From NCBI GenBank assembly GCA_000027065.2, contig FN543093.2, positions 1,120,074-1,184,073 on the forward strand: a stretch of 64,000 bases of DNA, read 5' to 3'. The translations under genes and the position numbers were made by a program. Numbering within the stretch: the first letter of the stretch is position 1; each line of letters opens with the position of its first letter. This DNA comes from Cronobacter turicensis z3032. GTDB taxonomy: Bacteria; Pseudomonadota; Gammaproteobacteria; Enterobacterales; Enterobacteriaceae. Shown one piece after another: positions 18,482 to 27,962 of this stretch. Under the pieces are notes generated by a model. The model was given only the letters and a program-made list of their open reading frames with translations. It was not told the origin of the DNA and ran no database searches.

Positions 18482-20030
18482 CGCCGTGCGCGTTGCACCA
18501 GGCGATAAACACCTCGGCGGGCAGCGCTTTGCTGTAGAGCCAGCCCTGGGCGTACTGCACGCCATGTTTGCGCAGCCACAGCGCCTGGCTCTCGCTCTCC
18601 ACCCCTTCGGCCACCATCTCAAGCCGCAGCGTTTTCGCCATTTCGATAATGTGCGGCGTAACGGTTTTGTACTCCAGCGCATCGACAAATGATTTATCGA
18701 TTTTCAGGATATCGACATCAAGATCTTCCAGATAACTCAGGCTGGAGTAGCCGGTGCCGAAGTCATCGATGTAAATCTTATGGCCCGCCGCGCGCAGGCG
18801 CGCAATGACCGGGCCGCTGAGCGCCGGATCGGCGAAGCCGCGCTCGGTGATTTCCAGCGCCAGCTGGTGTGGGGCGACGCCGTGCTGCGTCAGGGCCTGG
18901 CTGAACATATCGACAAAGTGCGGATCATGCAGATCGAAGGCTGAAATATTAATGGAGATGTGCTGTTGCGGATGCGCGCGCAGCCAGTCGCCAAGATCGG
19001 TCAGCACGTTATGCACAATGCGGCGCGTCAGCGGGCCGATAAGCCCGGTCTGTTCGGCAAGCGGAATAAAGATATCTGGCGTTAACATACTGCCGTCCGG
19101 CTGAGGCCAGCGGATCAGCGCTTCTGCGCCGGTGGGGCGTCCATCCGCCAGCCGGATAATCGGCTGGTAGTGCATTACCAGTTCATTGTTTTTAATGCCG
19201 TCCTGCAGACGATAGCGCGGCGACTGCAAACGCCTTAACAGGCGCAGCAGCCAGAACGCTATCGCGATGCTGAAAAGAATCCCCGCTGGCATCCAGATAA
19301 GCTGAAGCTTGCGGATTTCCGCCGTCTGCGGCGCCTGGGACGCCCAGGCCACTACGGCAATCCCGGCGCGCGGCTCGCGGTGTATCAGATAGATATTATC
19401 TGCATACTCGATTTTACTGGCGCCGCTTTCACGCGCCATTTCCCAGACGGTTTTATCAAAGGGGCCGCTACTGGTCAGCACCCGGTTACGCGGCAGCCCG
19501 ATGATGGCCGTGTTAATGGGCCAGGCGCTGAAGGGGATCAAATCGATAAACGAGCTGGGATCGATAAGCACCATGTGCGGCCCATGGGCAATCATCACCA
19601 TCGGTATCGATAGCCCTATATCGTTCTGCGTGCTGTACCAGATATCGTAATTGTCGCGGTTGATCCATGTCGGCGGCGGTAGCGGTCTTGAGGTGCTGCG
19701 GCCCACCAGCGATGAACAGAGGGGCGTATTGTCCTTCAGATAGACCACTTCCTGGACATGGCGAAACACAAATGAGGTACGCCGCATCGCCTGTAAATGC
19801 GCATCGCTGCATGGTTCGCCGGTGAAGCTATTGATTTTGGCGAGCGCGGCTTTCGCCTGCTGCAAGATTTCATTGGTGCGGATCAGCGTGCGTTCGGTAT
19901 AGGCGTCCAGCTCCATCATAAAATGCTGTTCCGCCTGGTGCCGGGCGAGCCAAAAACTGAACGCGACAGGCAGCAAAACGCTGAGTAACAGCACGCCTGT
20001 TACTATTTTGATCAGTTTTGCGATAGTCAC
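18474..20030 (-). CDS. pdeB: Cyclic-di-GMP phosphodiesterase with CSS-motif sensor, PdeB-like
   Basis: 518-aa inner-membrane protein: TM helix near residues 5-28, a periplasmic CSS-motif domain (GEPCSDA and PLCSSLV supply the two cysteines that respond to periplasmic redox state), a second TM near 245-270, and a cytoplasmic EAL domain. EAL catalytic motifs are intact: GAEALIRW, EITERG, IDDFGTGYSSL, LKIDKSFV and VAEGVE, so it should hydrolyse c-di-GMP. Position upstream of ylaC in this lineage supports equivalence with E. coli YlaB/PdeB. Confidence 0.88.
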   Translation of the reverse strand: MTIAKLIKIVTGVLLLSVLLPVAFSFWLARHQAEQHFMMELDAYTERTLIRTNEILQQAKAALAKINSFTGEPCSDAHLQAMRRTSFVFRHVQEVVYLKDNTPLCSSLVGRSTSRPLPPPTWINRDNYDIWYSTQNDIGLSIPMVMIAHGPHMVLIDPSSFIDLIPFSAWPINTAIIGLPRNRVLTSSGPFDKTVWEMARESGASKIEYADNIYLIHREPRAGIAVVAWASQAPQTAEIRKLQLIWMPAGILFSIAIAFWLLRLLRRLQSPRYRLQDGIKNNELVMHYQPIIRLADGRPTGAEALIRWPQPDGSMLTPDIFIPLAEQTGLIGPLTRRIVHNVLTDLGDWLRAHPQQHISINISAFDLHDPHFVDMFSQALTQHGVAPHQLALEITERGFADPALSGPVIARLRAAGHKIYIDDFGTGYSSLSYLEDLDVDILKIDKSFVDALEYKTVTPHIIEMAKTLRLEMVAEGVESESQALWLRKHGVQYAQGWLYSKALPAEVFIAWCNAHGVT

Positions 20031-20138
20031 GATGGCTGCCTGCCCTGATGTATAAAAAGTGCCGGGGTACTTCTAGCGTAGTGGGGGATAATGGCTTTTG
20101 CGACGGCACGCCGCATTGATTTTGCTTAGGGTTAGGGC

Positions 20139-20174
20139 AAAAAAAAGAACGGGCGCAGCATTGACGGCTGCGCC
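20139..20174 (-). terminator. Terminator of the oxygenase-ABC transporter operon
   Basis: On the minus strand GGCGCAGC-CGTCAAT-GCTGCGCC is followed shortly by TTCTTTTTTTT. It lies just after the permease stop codon. Confidence 0.88.
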
Positions 20175-20188
20175 GTAACGAGGGAATG

Positions 20189-20863
20189 TCAGCGCCGGTG
20201 CGCGAGACGCCGCACCAGTTGGTCGCCGAGCGTCTGTACGCCCTGCACCAGCGCCACCAGAATCAGCACCGTGGCGGCCATCACTTCATTATTAAAACGC
20301 TGATAACCGTAACGGATAGCTAAATCGCCAAGCCCGCCGCCGCCGATGACTCCGGCCATCGAGGAAAAGCCTATCAGCATTACCACCGTGAGCGTCACGC
20401 CTGCCAGCAGCGCAGGCAGCGCCTCCGGCAGCAGCGCTTTGCTTATCACATGCCAGGCGTTGCCGCCCATCGAGACGATCGCCTCGGCGCGCCCGTGATC
20501 GACTTCATCCAGCGCGTTTTCCACCACGCGGGCGAAAAAGGGAAACGCCCCGATCGTAATCGGCACCACGGCGGCCGTGCTGCCAAGCGTGGTGCCGATG
20601 ATAAGGCGCGTCAGCGGGATCAGCGCAATCAGCAGCACGATAAAGGGCAGCGAACGTCCGATGTTAATCACGCCGCCCAGCACGCTGTTGAGCCGCGGCT
20701 GCGGGAGCACGCCGTCGCGCCGGGTGATAAACAGCACCACGCCGACCGGCAGGCCGATAAGCACCGTAAAAAGCGCCGCCAGGCCGACCATATAGAGCGT
20801 CTCCAGCGTGCCCTGCGCCAGCAGCGGCCAGAGATCCTCAAGGCTCATGCCACGTCGCACCAT
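20189..20863 (-). CDS. MetI-like ABC transporter permease
   Basis: 224-aa integral membrane permease of the methionine-uptake type with five predicted helices and the cytoplasmic EAA loop ([26 protein letters not shown], which contacts the ATPase). I chose the ATG at 20863 because GGAGGAG stands before it; it overlaps the end of the ATPase gene. An internal ATG at 20848 overlaps the upstream stop as ATGA but lacks a ribosome-binding site. It is the last gene of the operon. This is probably a paralogue of the housekeeping MetI, with a possibly different substrate. Confidence 0.9.
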   Translation of the reverse strand: MVRRGMSLEDLWPLLAQGTLETLYMVGLAALFTVLIGLPVGVVLFITRRDGVLPQPRLNSVLGGVINIGRSLPFIVLLIALIPLTRLIIGTTLGSTAAVVPITIGAFPFFARVVENALDEVDHGRAEAIVSMGGNAWHVISKALLPEALPALLAGVTLTVVMLIGFSSMAGVIGGGGLGDLAIRYGYQRFNNEVMAATVLILVALVQGVQTLGDQLVRRLAHRR

Positions 20864-21636
20864 ATTCTCTCCTCCACGCCGTGACGGCGTAAAAACGCCT
20901 GCCAGGCGGCGTTATCGCGCACAAGCGTCTGACGCAGCACCGACCAGGGCGCGGTTAACAGATCTGCGAGCCTGCCGCCCTCCACCAGACGCCCGTCCTC
21001 CAGCAGCGCCGCGTGATCGCAGATGGCTTTAACCACCTCAAGCTCATGCGTAATCAGCACGATAGTCAGCCCCAGCTGGCGGTTGATATCGGCAAGCAGC
21101 GCGAGGATGGAGGCGGTCGTCTCCGGGTCGAGCGCGCTGGTGGCTTCATCGCACAGCAGCACGTCCGGGCGCGCGGCCAGCGCGCGGGCGATACCCACGC
21201 GCTGTTTCTGCCCGCCGGAAAGACGCGAGGGAAAGGCGTCGGCTTTATCCGTAAGCCCTACCAGATCCAGCAGCTCCGCCACCCGCAGGCGGCGCTCCGC
21301 GCGGGAGACGCCCGCGATTTCCAGCGGTACCGCCACGTTGTCCGCTACCGTGCGCGCATGGAGCAGATTAAAGTGCTGAAACACCATCGCGGTGCGCTGC
21401 CGGTGCTGGCGCAGCGCGCGGTCATCAAGGCGGGTAATATCCGTGCCGTTCATCAGGATACGGCCTGCCGTTGGCCGCTCCAGCAGATTAAGACAGCGCA
21501 GCAGCGTGCTTTTGCCTGCGCCGCTGCGTCCCAGAATCCCGTACACCGCGCCCTGAGGAATGGCGAGCGAGACGTCGTCCAGCGCCGGGCGGCCCTCTCC
21601 GGCGTAAGTTTTGCTCAGCCCGTCAAGCGTTATCAT
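20845..21636 (-). CDS. MetN-like ABC transporter ATPase lacking the C-terminal regulatory domain
   Basis: 263-aa ATPase with Walker [11 protein letters not shown]-loop MVFQHFNLL, signature [15 protein letters not shown], Walker [14 protein letters not shown] and H-loop LITHELEV. It stops soon after the nucleotide-binding domain; E. coli MetN (343 aa) carries a C-terminal methionine-binding NIL domain that mediates trans-inhibition. That domain is absent here, so substrate feedback is probably missing. It overlaps the binding-protein gene (ATGA) upstream and the permease downstream. Confidence 0.9.
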   Translation of the reverse strand: MITLDGLSKTYAGEGRPALDDVSLAIPQGAVYGILGRSGAGKSTLLRCLNLLERPTAGRILMNGTDITRLDDRALRQHRQRTAMVFQHFNLLHARTVADNVAVPLEIAGVSRAERRLRVAELLDLVGLTDKADAFPSRLSGGQKQRVGIARALAARPDVLLCDEATSALDPETTASILALLADINRQLGLTIVLITHELEVVKAICDHAALLEDGRLVEGGRLADLLTAPWSVLRQTLVRDNAAWQAFLRRHGVEERIWCDVA

Positions 21637-22436
21637 GACTGCGGCGCCGCGACCGGGATCACCGAGCCGTTGTAATGCTGGCGAATAAATTCCGCGACCT
21701 GCGGCGACTGTAAATCTTTCGCCAGCGCTTTGATGCGCGGATCGCTTGCCAGCGCCGGGGTAGTTACCAGCAGGTTGGCGTAAGGGTTATGGTCGGCGCG
21801 CTCCAGCCCCAGCGCGTCTTTCGCAGGCGTCAGGCCCGCTTCCAGCGCGTAGTTGCCATTGATCACCGCCAGATCGACATCATCGAGCGAGCGCGGGATC
21901 TGCGGCGATTCGATTTCGAGGATCTTCAGCTTTTTCGGGTTATCGCGAATATCTTTCGGCGTGGCGAGGCTGCTTGCCGGATCGCTAAAGCCCGCCTTCA
22001 GCGTAATCAGCCCCTGGTTTTGCAGCAGGAACAGCGCGCGGCTCAGGTTAGTGACGTTATTGGGCACCGCCACCGTGGCGCCTTCCGGCACCGCTTTCAG
22101 ATCTTTATATTTCCGCGAATAGATGCCAAGCGGCTCGACATGCACCGTGGCGGCGACCGCGAAGGTCTTGCCGAGCGCTTTTTCCTGATCCTTCAGGTAG
22201 GGCAGGTGCTGGAAATAGTTGGCGTCCACGTCGCCGTTCGCCAGCAGTTCGTTGGCGTTAACGCCGCTGGTCAGTTCCACGACGTTAAGATCGAGCTTCG
22301 GATCGAGCTTTTTAATGTAGTTAAGGATTTCGGCGTGCGGCACCGGATCGGCGGCGATACGCAGCGGCTCGGCGGCCTGTAAACCCGCGGAAATCAGCAG
22401 CGCCAGCCCGGCCAGCGTCATAGTGGCTTTCTTCAT
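21633..22436 (-). CDS. MetQ/NlpA-family substrate-binding protein
   Basis: 267-aa periplasmic binding protein of the NlpA family that would deliver ligand to the adjacent permease. The signal peptide ([22 protein letters not shown]) ends in an AXA-type site and has no lipobox Cys, so it should be a soluble periplasmic protein, unlike the lipoprotein MetQ of E. coli. Family motifs include [13 protein letters not shown] and [17 protein letters not shown]. Its stop overlaps the ATPase start. The ligand could be methionine or another small amino-acid or sulfur compound. Confidence 0.9.
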   Translation of the reverse strand: MKKATMTLAGLALLISAGLQAAEPLRIAADPVPHAEILNYIKKLDPKLDLNVVELTSGVNANELLANGDVDANYFQHLPYLKDQEKALGKTFAVAATVHVEPLGIYSRKYKDLKAVPEGATVAVPNNVTNLSRALFLLQNQGLITLKAGFSDPASSLATPKDIRDNPKKLKILEIESPQIPRSLDDVDLAVINGNYALEAGLTPAKDALGLERADHNPYANLLVTTPALASDPRIKALAKDLQSPQVAEFIRQHYNGSVIPVAAPQS

Positions 22437-22457
22437 TTTGCTTTCCTTAGTAAGGGA

Positions 22458-23495
22458 TCAGGCGATCAGTTCGTGGCTTTCGCGCAGCACGTCGCGGTAG
22501 TAACGTTCGGCGACATCAGGATGCGAGCGCAGGCGGCCTTTTAAGTAGTTCCAGCCGACATCCCGCAACAGTGGGTTGCGCGGATCGCTTTGCGGGCCGT
22601 GCGCCTCGCGCGCCAGCGCCGGCGGCAACGGGTAGACCGGCACTACGCCGTCCAGCCGCGCGCCCAGGAAAAAGGCGATGGAGAGACGTTCTTTATCCGC
22701 GGGCGGCGACACGACGCGATGCACTGTGGCGCGCAGATAACCGTTGGTGGCAAGCTCCAGCAGTTCGCCGATGTTTACCACAAAGCTGCCCGGCAGCGGG
22801 GCGGCGTCAATCCACTCATCGGGTGTGACTTCCACCTGCAAGCCTTTTTGCTGATCCTGCAACAGGAAGCTTAAGAAACCGGAATCCTTATGCGCGCCCA
22901 CGCCCTGCGAACTCCCGGTGTTCTGCTGGCCGGGATAGCGGATGAGCTTGATATGTTCGTTGGGCTGCTCGCCGTAGAGCGTGTCGAAGGCGTCAGGGGA
23001 GAGTTGCAGAGCTTCTGCGAAGGCGCGCAGCAGACGCAGCGCCATCTGCGCCATATCCCGCTGAAAACGCAGCAGTGTTGGCCTGAGCGACGGCTGCGCG
23101 GCGGGCCAGAGGTTCGGCCCTTGTAACCGCCGCCACGACGGGGCGTTTGGGGAAAGCGCCAGCGCCGGGCGCTCGGCGCCGATATCAAACTGCTCGCGCC
23201 AGTCCGGCTTGCCGCGTGTCAGTTCCGCCGCCGCGCGGTTATAGCCGCGAAAATGCGGCGAGTGGATCATCGCCACCTGCGCTTTCTCTTCGTCCGGCAG
23301 CGCGAAGAACTGCCGCGCTTCGCGCTGGACATCCTCCAGCAGTCGGGTGTCGACGCCGTGATTCACGACATAGAAAAAGCCAATATCACGTGCGGCGTAG
23401 CGCAGATGATCGAGAAATGCGGCGCGGTCGGCCGGGCCTGCGTTAAGCCTTCCGAGATCGAGAATCGGCAGGGTAAGGGGTAATGCTGTGCTCAT
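22458..23495 (-). CDS. Isopenicillin N synthase-family 2-oxoglutarate/Fe(II) oxygenase
   Basis: 345-aa non-haem iron oxygenase. The facial triad HxD...H is visible as AHKDSGF and ATVHRVVSPP, and the 2-oxoglutarate-binding Arg as ERLSIAFF. The N-terminal DIOX_N segment (ILDLGRL, then DIGFFYVVNHGVD) is intact. The start at 23495 is supported by GGAG and the MSTALPLTLPILDL beginning; an extension to 23606 has no family sequence. First gene of the operon with the MetQNI-like transporter, so it likely acts on the imported compound. The substrate is unknown. Confidence 0.9.
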   Translation of the reverse strand: MSTALPLTLPILDLGRLNAGPADRAAFLDHLRYAARDIGFFYVVNHGVDTRLLEDVQREARQFFALPDEEKAQVAMIHSPHFRGYNRAAAELTRGKPDWREQFDIGAERPALALSPNAPSWRRLQGPNLWPAAQPSLRPTLLRFQRDMAQMALRLLRAFAEALQLSPDAFDTLYGEQPNEHIKLIRYPGQQNTGSSQGVGAHKDSGFLSFLLQDQQKGLQVEVTPDEWIDAAPLPGSFVVNIGELLELATNGYLRATVHRVVSPPADKERLSIAFFLGARLDGVVPVYPLPPALAREAHGPQSDPRNPLLRDVGWNYLKGRLRSHPDVAERYYRDVLRESHELIA

Positions 23496-23854
23496 GGGGC
23501 GCTCCGTTAGCAAAAGAAAATAACAGTCGGTTATCCGCAAACAGACCCGGCACAACAACAGCGCTGGCGCATGGGGGCTCTCCTTTATTTGATGCCATAA
23601 CGTCACCCTGCCTGAAAGACGTCCGCGCGCCCAATATCGTTCTTTTCTGATTTATAACCTTATGGGGTAAAAAGGATTTCTGCCTGGCGCATAAGTAATT
23701 ATTTCAAAATGTTTCATGGAAAAACGGATTTGTTTTATCCGTCAATGAGTTAAATTTTTGTTAATTTTCTAACATGCATTTCGCCTTCAAGTTTACCGCT
23801 GCGCTGCCGTTGTCCTGAAAGAAGAACCCTCTGATCCTTTCCAGGTGAATAACA
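23496..23854. other. Divergent intergenic region, no gene
   Basis: This 359-bp gap holds the promoters of the minus-strand oxygenase operon and of the plus-strand chemoreceptor. The only element I can name is the sigma-28-like site at 23787-23813. Confidence 0.6.
23787..23813 (+). promoter_or_regulatory. Sigma-28 (FliA)-like promoter of the chemoreceptor gene
   Basis: TCAAGTTT, 11 bp, then GCCGTTGT. The consensus is TAAAGTTT-N11-GCCGATAA: 7 of 8 and 5 of 8 match at the correct spacing, 41 bp before the start codon. This would place the receptor in the flagellar class 3 regulon. Confidence 0.65.
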
Positions 23855-25756
23855 ATGCTAAAAACAACGCAAGCCAGGTTTATCTTTTTACTCTGTCTGT
23901 TTCTTGCTGCCCTGAGCGGCATTACCGCGCTGGTGATCCACTTTTTCGTGACGCCGGAAATTAAACGCACCGAAACGCGGCTTATCCGTTATGAAGTGGA
24001 TAACGTAGCGTTCAGCATCGTTGAGCAGATGAACCGCGTGCAGGCGCAGATGCGCAGCGTGACGCAGAGCGTCGCGGCGATGCAAAGCGATGACATCGAC
24101 CGTCTGTTGCCGGCGCTGGTGGATCAGTACCAGGACGTCAACGTCTTTGGCGGGGGCATCTGGCCGTTGCCGGAAAAACGCGAGGCGGGGCGCAATAAAT
24201 TCAGTACTTTCTTTGCGCGCAACGCCAGCAATCAGCTCGAAGTGAACACGTACTGGAACTCCGACGCGGCGCCGAATTATTACGAACAGGTCTGGTATAA
24301 AGCGGGCCTGAACGCGCCCGCCAGCCACTGCGCCTGGGCGAACGCGTACCAGGATGACGCCAGCCCCCAGCCGCGCACCAACTGCGCAATGGTGATCACT
24401 AAAGATGGCCAGCCGTGGGGTGTGGCGACGATCGACGTGACGCTGGGCTTCTTTAATCAGCTGGCGAAACAGATGAACGACGCTATCTCCGGCCGCGTGC
24501 TGATCGTGGAAGCGGACGGCAAAATCGTCGGCGATGCCGATCAGGTGGGTAAAACCGCCAGCCTGAAGAAACTTGCCGATCTGGGCGATGATCCGATGGC
24601 GCAGACGGTGCAGAAAGCGCTTGGTACTTTCCGCCCTGGCGAGAAAACCGAGCAGGAGTATGAGCAGGATGGCGATTCGCATACCGTGATGCTGCAATCC
24701 ATTAAGGGCAGCCCGTGGATTATCGCCGTTGACCTGCCGACCGCGCTGTTAACCGCGCAAACTGATACCATTCTGGCGCGCCTGAGCATGGTGCAGATCC
24801 CGATGCTGCTGTTGCTTCTGGGCGTGCTGGTACTGTTTATCCGTTCGCTGATGGGTAAACTCGCCGATCTTAACCGCAATATCAGTCGACTTTCCGCAGG
24901 CGGCGCGGATCTGACGCAGCGCCTTGAGCCAACCAGCAGCCCGGAATTCAACGCGATTATCGACAGCTTTAACGGCGTCATCGACTATCTGCAAACCATG
25001 CTGCGCCAGGTGAGTGATAGCGCCCGCGCGCTGTCGTCGGCCTCGCAGCAGATCTCGTCCGGCAACCAGGATCTTTCCGCGCGTACCGAAGATCAGGCAA
25101 GCTCCATTGAGGAGACGGCCGCATCCATGGAACAGCTCACCAGCACCGTACGTCAGAACGCCGATAACGCCGCGCATGCTAACGAACTGGCGCATCAGGC
25201 GTCCCAGGTGGCGGAGCGGGGCGGCAATGTGGTGCGCGAAGTGGTCAGCACCATGAGCGCTATCCAGAGTTCGTCCGGCAAAGTGGTGGATATTATCGCG
25301 GTGATCGACAGCATCGCCTTCCAGACCAATATTCTGGCGCTGAACGCGGCGGTGGAAGCGGCGCGCGCGGGCGAACAGGGCCGCGGCTTCGCGGTGGTCG
25401 CCTCTGAAGTACGCAGCCTGGCGCAGCGCTCCGCGCAGTCGGCACGTGAAATTAAACAGCTGATCGAAAATTCCGCCAGCAATATTGATGTCGGAACGAA
25501 GCTGGTGAATGACGCGGGCGCGACGATGGATGAGCTGCTGAGCGGCGTGCGCAACGTGACCACGCTGATGGGCGAAATCATGTCCTCCAGCCGCGAGCAG
25601 AGCGCGGGCATCTCGCAGGTGAACCTGGCGATTAACCAGCTCGACAGCGCGACGCAGCAGAACGCGGCGCTGGTGCAGGAAGTGTCGGCGGCGTCGCACT
25701 CCATGACCGAGCAAACGCAGCAGCTCGACCGCGTGGTGGCAGGTTTCCGCCTGTAA
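23855..25756 (+). CDS. Methyl-accepting chemotaxis protein with dCache sensor
   Basis: 633-aa transmembrane chemoreceptor. TM1 is about residues 8-32. A long periplasmic double-Cache-type sensor (about 35-305) follows, with [18 protein letters not shown] and VWYKAG segments typical of amino-acid or organic-acid receptors. TM2 is about 310-332, then a HAMP domain and a coiled-coil signalling domain with the hairpin tip [20 protein letters not shown] and [16 protein letters not shown]. The C-terminus ends VVAGFRL, with no NWETF pentapeptide, so it cannot tether CheR/CheB itself. The ligand is unknown. Confidence 0.93.
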   Translation: MLKTTQARFIFLLCLFLAALSGITALVIHFFVTPEIKRTETRLIRYEVDNVAFSIVEQMNRVQAQMRSVTQSVAAMQSDDIDRLLPALVDQYQDVNVFGGGIWPLPEKREAGRNKFSTFFARNASNQLEVNTYWNSDAAPNYYEQVWYKAGLNAPASHCAWANAYQDDASPQPRTNCAMVITKDGQPWGVATIDVTLGFFNQLAKQMNDAISGRVLIVEADGKIVGDADQVGKTASLKKLADLGDDPMAQTVQKALGTFRPGEKTEQEYEQDGDSHTVMLQSIKGSPWIIAVDLPTALLTAQTDTILARLSMVQIPMLLLLLGVLVLFIRSLMGKLADLNRNISRLSAGGADLTQRLEPTSSPEFNAIIDSFNGVIDYLQTMLRQVSDSARALSSASQQISSGNQDLSARTEDQASSIEETAASMEQLTSTVRQNADNAAHANELAHQASQVAERGGNVVREVVSTMSAIQSSSGKVVDIIAVIDSIAFQTNILALNAAVEAARAGEQGRGFAVVASEVRSLAQRSAQSAREIKQLIENSASNIDVGTKLVNDAGATMDELLSGVRNVTTLMGEIMSSSREQSAGISQVNLAINQLDSATQQNAALVQEVSAASHSMTEQTQQLDRVVAGFRL

Positions 25757-25774
25757 GTTATTACTCACTCCTTA

Positions 25775-25803
25775 AAAGCCGGCGTCTGATGCGCCGGCTT
25801 TTT
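25775..25803 (+). terminator. Terminator of the chemoreceptor gene
   Basis: AAGCCGGCG-loop-CGCCGGCTT followed by a T-rich run, 19 bp after the stop codon. Confidence 0.9.
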
Positions 25804-25863
25804 CTTTTTACGCGTCCGGTTATGTCAGCCCCTTGCAATTTCAGCAGCGTCGCTTTACGATAT

Positions 25864-25878
25864 TGTTATGTTATAACA
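25864..25878. promoter_or_regulatory. Zur box before rpmE2
   Basis: TGTTATGTTATAACA matches the enterobacterial Zur core TGTTATANTATAACA at all but one defined position. It lies 17 bp upstream of the start codon. Zinc-loaded Zur should repress the alternative ribosomal protein genes. Confidence 0.85.
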
Positions 25879-25894
25879 TATTAAGGAGCGAATG

Positions 25895-26155
25895 ATGAAA
25901 GCTGATATCCATCCGCATTACCGTACCGTGGTGTTTCATGACACCAGCGCCAATGAATATTTCAAAGTCGGCTCGACTATCAAAACCGAGCGTGAAATCG
26001 AACTCGACGGCGAAACGTATCCGTATGTCACCATTGACGTGTCGTCCGCGTCGCACCCGTATTACACCGGGCGCCAGAAGACCATTACCACCGAAGGGAG
26101 CGCCGCGCGCTTCCAGCAGCGTTTCGGCCGTTTCTTTAACGATAAAAAGGCGTAA
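25895..26155 (+). CDS. rpmE2: Alternative 50S ribosomal protein L31, zinc-independent (L31B)
   Basis: 86-aa paralogue of L31 that lacks the CxxC zinc motifs and replaces the zinc-binding form under zinc starvation, freeing zinc. The sequence [20 protein letters not shown] and [21 protein letters not shown] matches YkgM of E. coli. Two consecutive ATGs occur; I chose the second (25895), which is better spaced from AAGGAG (25883-25888). It is cotranscribed with rpmJ2, 3 bp downstream, under the Zur box. Confidence 0.95.
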   Translation: MKADIHPHYRTVVFHDTSANEYFKVGSTIKTEREIELDGETYPYVTIDVSSASHPYYTGRQKTITTEGSAARFQQRFGRFFNDKKA

Positions 26156-26158
26156 ATC

Positions 26159-26298
26159 ATGCAGGTGCTGAATTCGTTACGCAGCGCGAAGGCGCGCCAC
26201 CCAGACTGTCAAATAGTCAGGCGCAAAGGACGGTTGTATGTGATTTGCAAAACGAATCCGCGGTTTAAAGCAGTGCAGGGAAGGAAAAAAGACGGTAA
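26159..26298 (+). CDS. rpmJ2: Alternative 50S ribosomal protein L36, with an apparent -1 frameshift at the end
   Basis: Zinc-independent L36 paralogue (YkgO) that acts with L31B. The frame gives [20 protein letters not shown] and continues to FKAVQGRKK, but then runs past the expected stop. After the AAAAAA run at 26285-26290, the -1 frame gives Arg-Arg-stop (TAA 26296-26298) and a 46-aa protein, the family length. So one A is missing relative to an intact gene: a real indel, a sequencing error in the homopolymer, or slippage that corrects it. In frame zero the protein would read on for 187 codons through the terminator and ylaC, which is not credible. Confidence 0.85.
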
Positions 26299-26300
26299 GC

Positions 26301-26327
26301 ATCGCCCTCGTAAGAGGGCGATTTTCA
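26301..26327. terminator. Terminator between rpmJ2 and ylaC
   Basis: ATCGCCCTC-GTAA-GAGGGCGAT followed by TTTCATT, directly before the convergent ylaC stop codon. Confidence 0.85.
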
Positions 26328-26837
26328 TTAGTGCGCCTGAGAGGCTGTCGCGGTATTCACCGGCGCGCTGGCAGCGCCCGCGTTTTTATCCAGTGAGTAG
26401 ATATCGTAAAACGATAATGCTTTCTTACGTGTCAGCATTTTCTCAAGCTGCGCTTTTTGTTCGGCGCTCACACGCGGGGACGCCTGAATTTCTTCTATCA
26501 GACTCTCCGGCACGTCGCGGGTGTTATACCACTCACCGTTATAACAAACGCGCAGATCCAGCACGTCGATATCTTCATAGTGATAGCGCGGATTCACATC
26601 GAAAAAGAAAAAACCGTTTAACAACACAAACAGCACGACCAGCAGCCAGACCGAGCCTGCCAGCGTTTCTGACTGGAGCATCACCGCAAGCGTCGCCAGC
26701 CAGCCCAGATACATGGCGATAAACAAGCCCGGGTGCTTACGAATAAAGCTGATGCTAAAGCGCGGACGGTTGTCGCGCTTCTCTTCTTTGTTGAGTCGGT
26801 CAATCGTGGCCGTCAGCAGTCGCTGGATTTCAGTCAT
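26328..26837 (-). CDS. ylaC: Inner-membrane protein YlaC
   Basis: 169-aa protein of the DUF5465/YlaC family. Residues about 38-80 form two closely spaced transmembrane helices ([18 protein letters not shown] and [18 protein letters not shown]); the rest is soluble, with a conserved [28 protein letters not shown] stretch (Tyr- and Trp-rich). It is slightly longer than E. coli YlaC (156 aa) because of an Ala/Thr-rich C-terminal tail. The function is unknown. It begins the return to conserved gene order (ylaC-maa-hha-tomB-acrB). Confidence 0.9.
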   Translation of the reverse strand: MTEIQRLLTATIDRLNKEEKRDNRPRFSISFIRKHPGLFIAMYLGWLATLAVMLQSETLAGSVWLLVVLFVLLNGFFFFDVNPRYHYEDIDVLDLRVCYNGEWYNTRDVPESLIEEIQASPRVSAEQKAQLEKMLTRKKALSFYDIYSLDKNAGAASAPVNTATASQAH

Positions 26838-26956
26838 GCAAAACCTTCAGAATCTGTGTCGCGCAGGCGCGGGAAAGGGCATTTTAAGAGGCCGCCCTGT
26901 GCGAAAAAAGTAACAGACGGTCAACAAAAAACCATAACAGTTAACCGAAGCGGCGC

Positions 26957-27508
26957 TTAAAGGCGGCGAATGATCCGCGCCGGGTTGCCCGCCACCACGC
27001 AGTTCGCTTCTACGGAATGCGTGACCACGGCGCCGGAGCCGACGACCACGTTATCGCCAAGCGTAACGCCCGGGTTAATGATAGCCCGCCCGCCGATCCA
27101 GACGTTATCCCCGATGGTCACCGGTTTGGCAAACTCCAGCCCGCTGTTGCGCTCTGTCGGATCCAGCGGATGCGTGGCGGTATAAATATGCACGCCGGGC
27201 GCCAGCATGCAGTTAGCGCCGATACGCACCGGGCAGACATCCAGGATAACGCAGTCGAAATTGGCGTAGAAATTCTCGCCCAAGTAGATGTTGTAGCCGT
27301 AGTCGCAGCGAAAGGTTGGCTCAATGTAAGCGTTTCCCGCTTCGCCCAGCAGCGACTTCAGGATCGCCTGACGCTGTGCCTTTTCATCGGGCGCGCTGTG
27401 GTTGTATTCATGCAGCAGATGTCTCGCACGCACGCGATCCTCGCGCAGCTCCGGATCGTTCGGGCGGTAAAGCTCACCCGCAATCATCTTGCGTTTCTCT
27501 TCGCTCAT
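26957..27508 (-). CDS. maa: Maltose O-acetyltransferase
   Basis: 183-aa left-handed beta-helix acetyltransferase, identical in length to E. coli Maa. It moves acetyl from acetyl-CoA to glucose and maltose. An N-terminal Mac domain ([15 protein letters not shown]) is followed by hexapeptide repeats ([21 protein letters not shown], with the catalytic His, then [20 protein letters not shown]). The role may be detoxifying surplus sugars. The start codon is at 27508. Confidence 0.95.
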   Translation of the reverse strand: MSEEKRKMIAGELYRPNDPELREDRVRARHLLHEYNHSAPDEKAQRQAILKSLLGEAGNAYIEPTFRCDYGYNIYLGENFYANFDCVILDVCPVRIGANCMLAPGVHIYTATHPLDPTERNSGLEFAKPVTIGDNVWIGGRAIINPGVTLGDNVVVGSGAVVTHSVEANCVVAGNPARIIRRL

Positions 27509-27603
27509 GGCTGGTTTCGCTCAATTAATGGAAAGTCTGATAGTAGCCACTAAATGCGCCGCTGACTATTCACTGCATTTAAGGGGGGAAAGAGCGCAGG
27601 GGA

Positions 27604-27675
27604 GGAGCCATGTTAACGGAGGACATATCCGGTGTGGCACGCACAACGCGAATCGCTCGACACTAACATGGCGCC
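27604..27675. other. Long inverted repeat between maa and hha
   Basis: GGAGCCATGTTA (27604-27615) and TAACATGGCGCC (27664-27675) are inverted copies with one mismatch, around a 48-bp loop. A second, AT-rich stem (ATTATCA-AAAA-TGATAAT, 27677-27694) follows. This lies upstream of maa and downstream of hha; it might encode an RNA structure or an operator. No known element was recognised. Confidence 0.45.
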
Positions 27676-27717
27676 GACATTATCAAAAATGATAATCACA
27701 TACAGAATAGCGGGAGA

Positions 27718-27936
27718 TTAACGAACGAATTTCCACACAGACGTCGGGATTTTATCGTAAAGCTTATTCATGGTCAGTTCAGCCAGGCGATGATCCGCTG
27801 CTGAATAAAATACCGCCAGTTCGTTATCGGGCAATTCATATTTATTTTTTTCAATGACACGTTCCAGCGTGTCAATTGTCTGACAGCGTCTCAGTCGCAT
27901 TAAATAATCGGTTTTGGTTAATGGTTTGGTCGTCAT
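27718..27936 (-). CDS. hha: Haemolysin expression-modulating protein Hha
   Basis: 72-aa nucleoid-associated modulator that has no DNA-binding domain of its own and works by binding H-NS, helping silence horizontally acquired AT-rich genes. The sequence [23 protein letters not shown] is nearly invariant. It forms an operon with tomB, 26 bp upstream. Hha/H-NS targets in this window may include the AT-rich upstream regions of the CRISPR-Cas genes. Confidence 0.97.
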   Translation of the reverse strand: MTTKPLTKTDYLMRLRRCQTIDTLERVIEKNKYELPDNELAVFYSAADHRLAELTMNKLYDKIPTSVWKFVR

Positions 27937-27962
27937 AATACACCTAAGTGATTGTTCTATTT

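Noticed and set aside
23617..23624. MetJ box-like AGACGTCC upstream of the oxygenase-transporter operon
   Set aside because: MetJ binds tandem 8-bp boxes; no adjacent second box is present.
26159..26722. A 187-codon frame beginning as L36
   Set aside because: Only the first 43 codons are family sequence; the extension runs through a terminator and antisense through ylaC. Explained by a one-base frameshift.
27610..27666. An 18-codon frame after a GGAGGAG sequence between maa and hha
   Set aside because: It arises from the inverted repeat there: the opposite strand gives an 18-codon frame too. No conservation evidence available.
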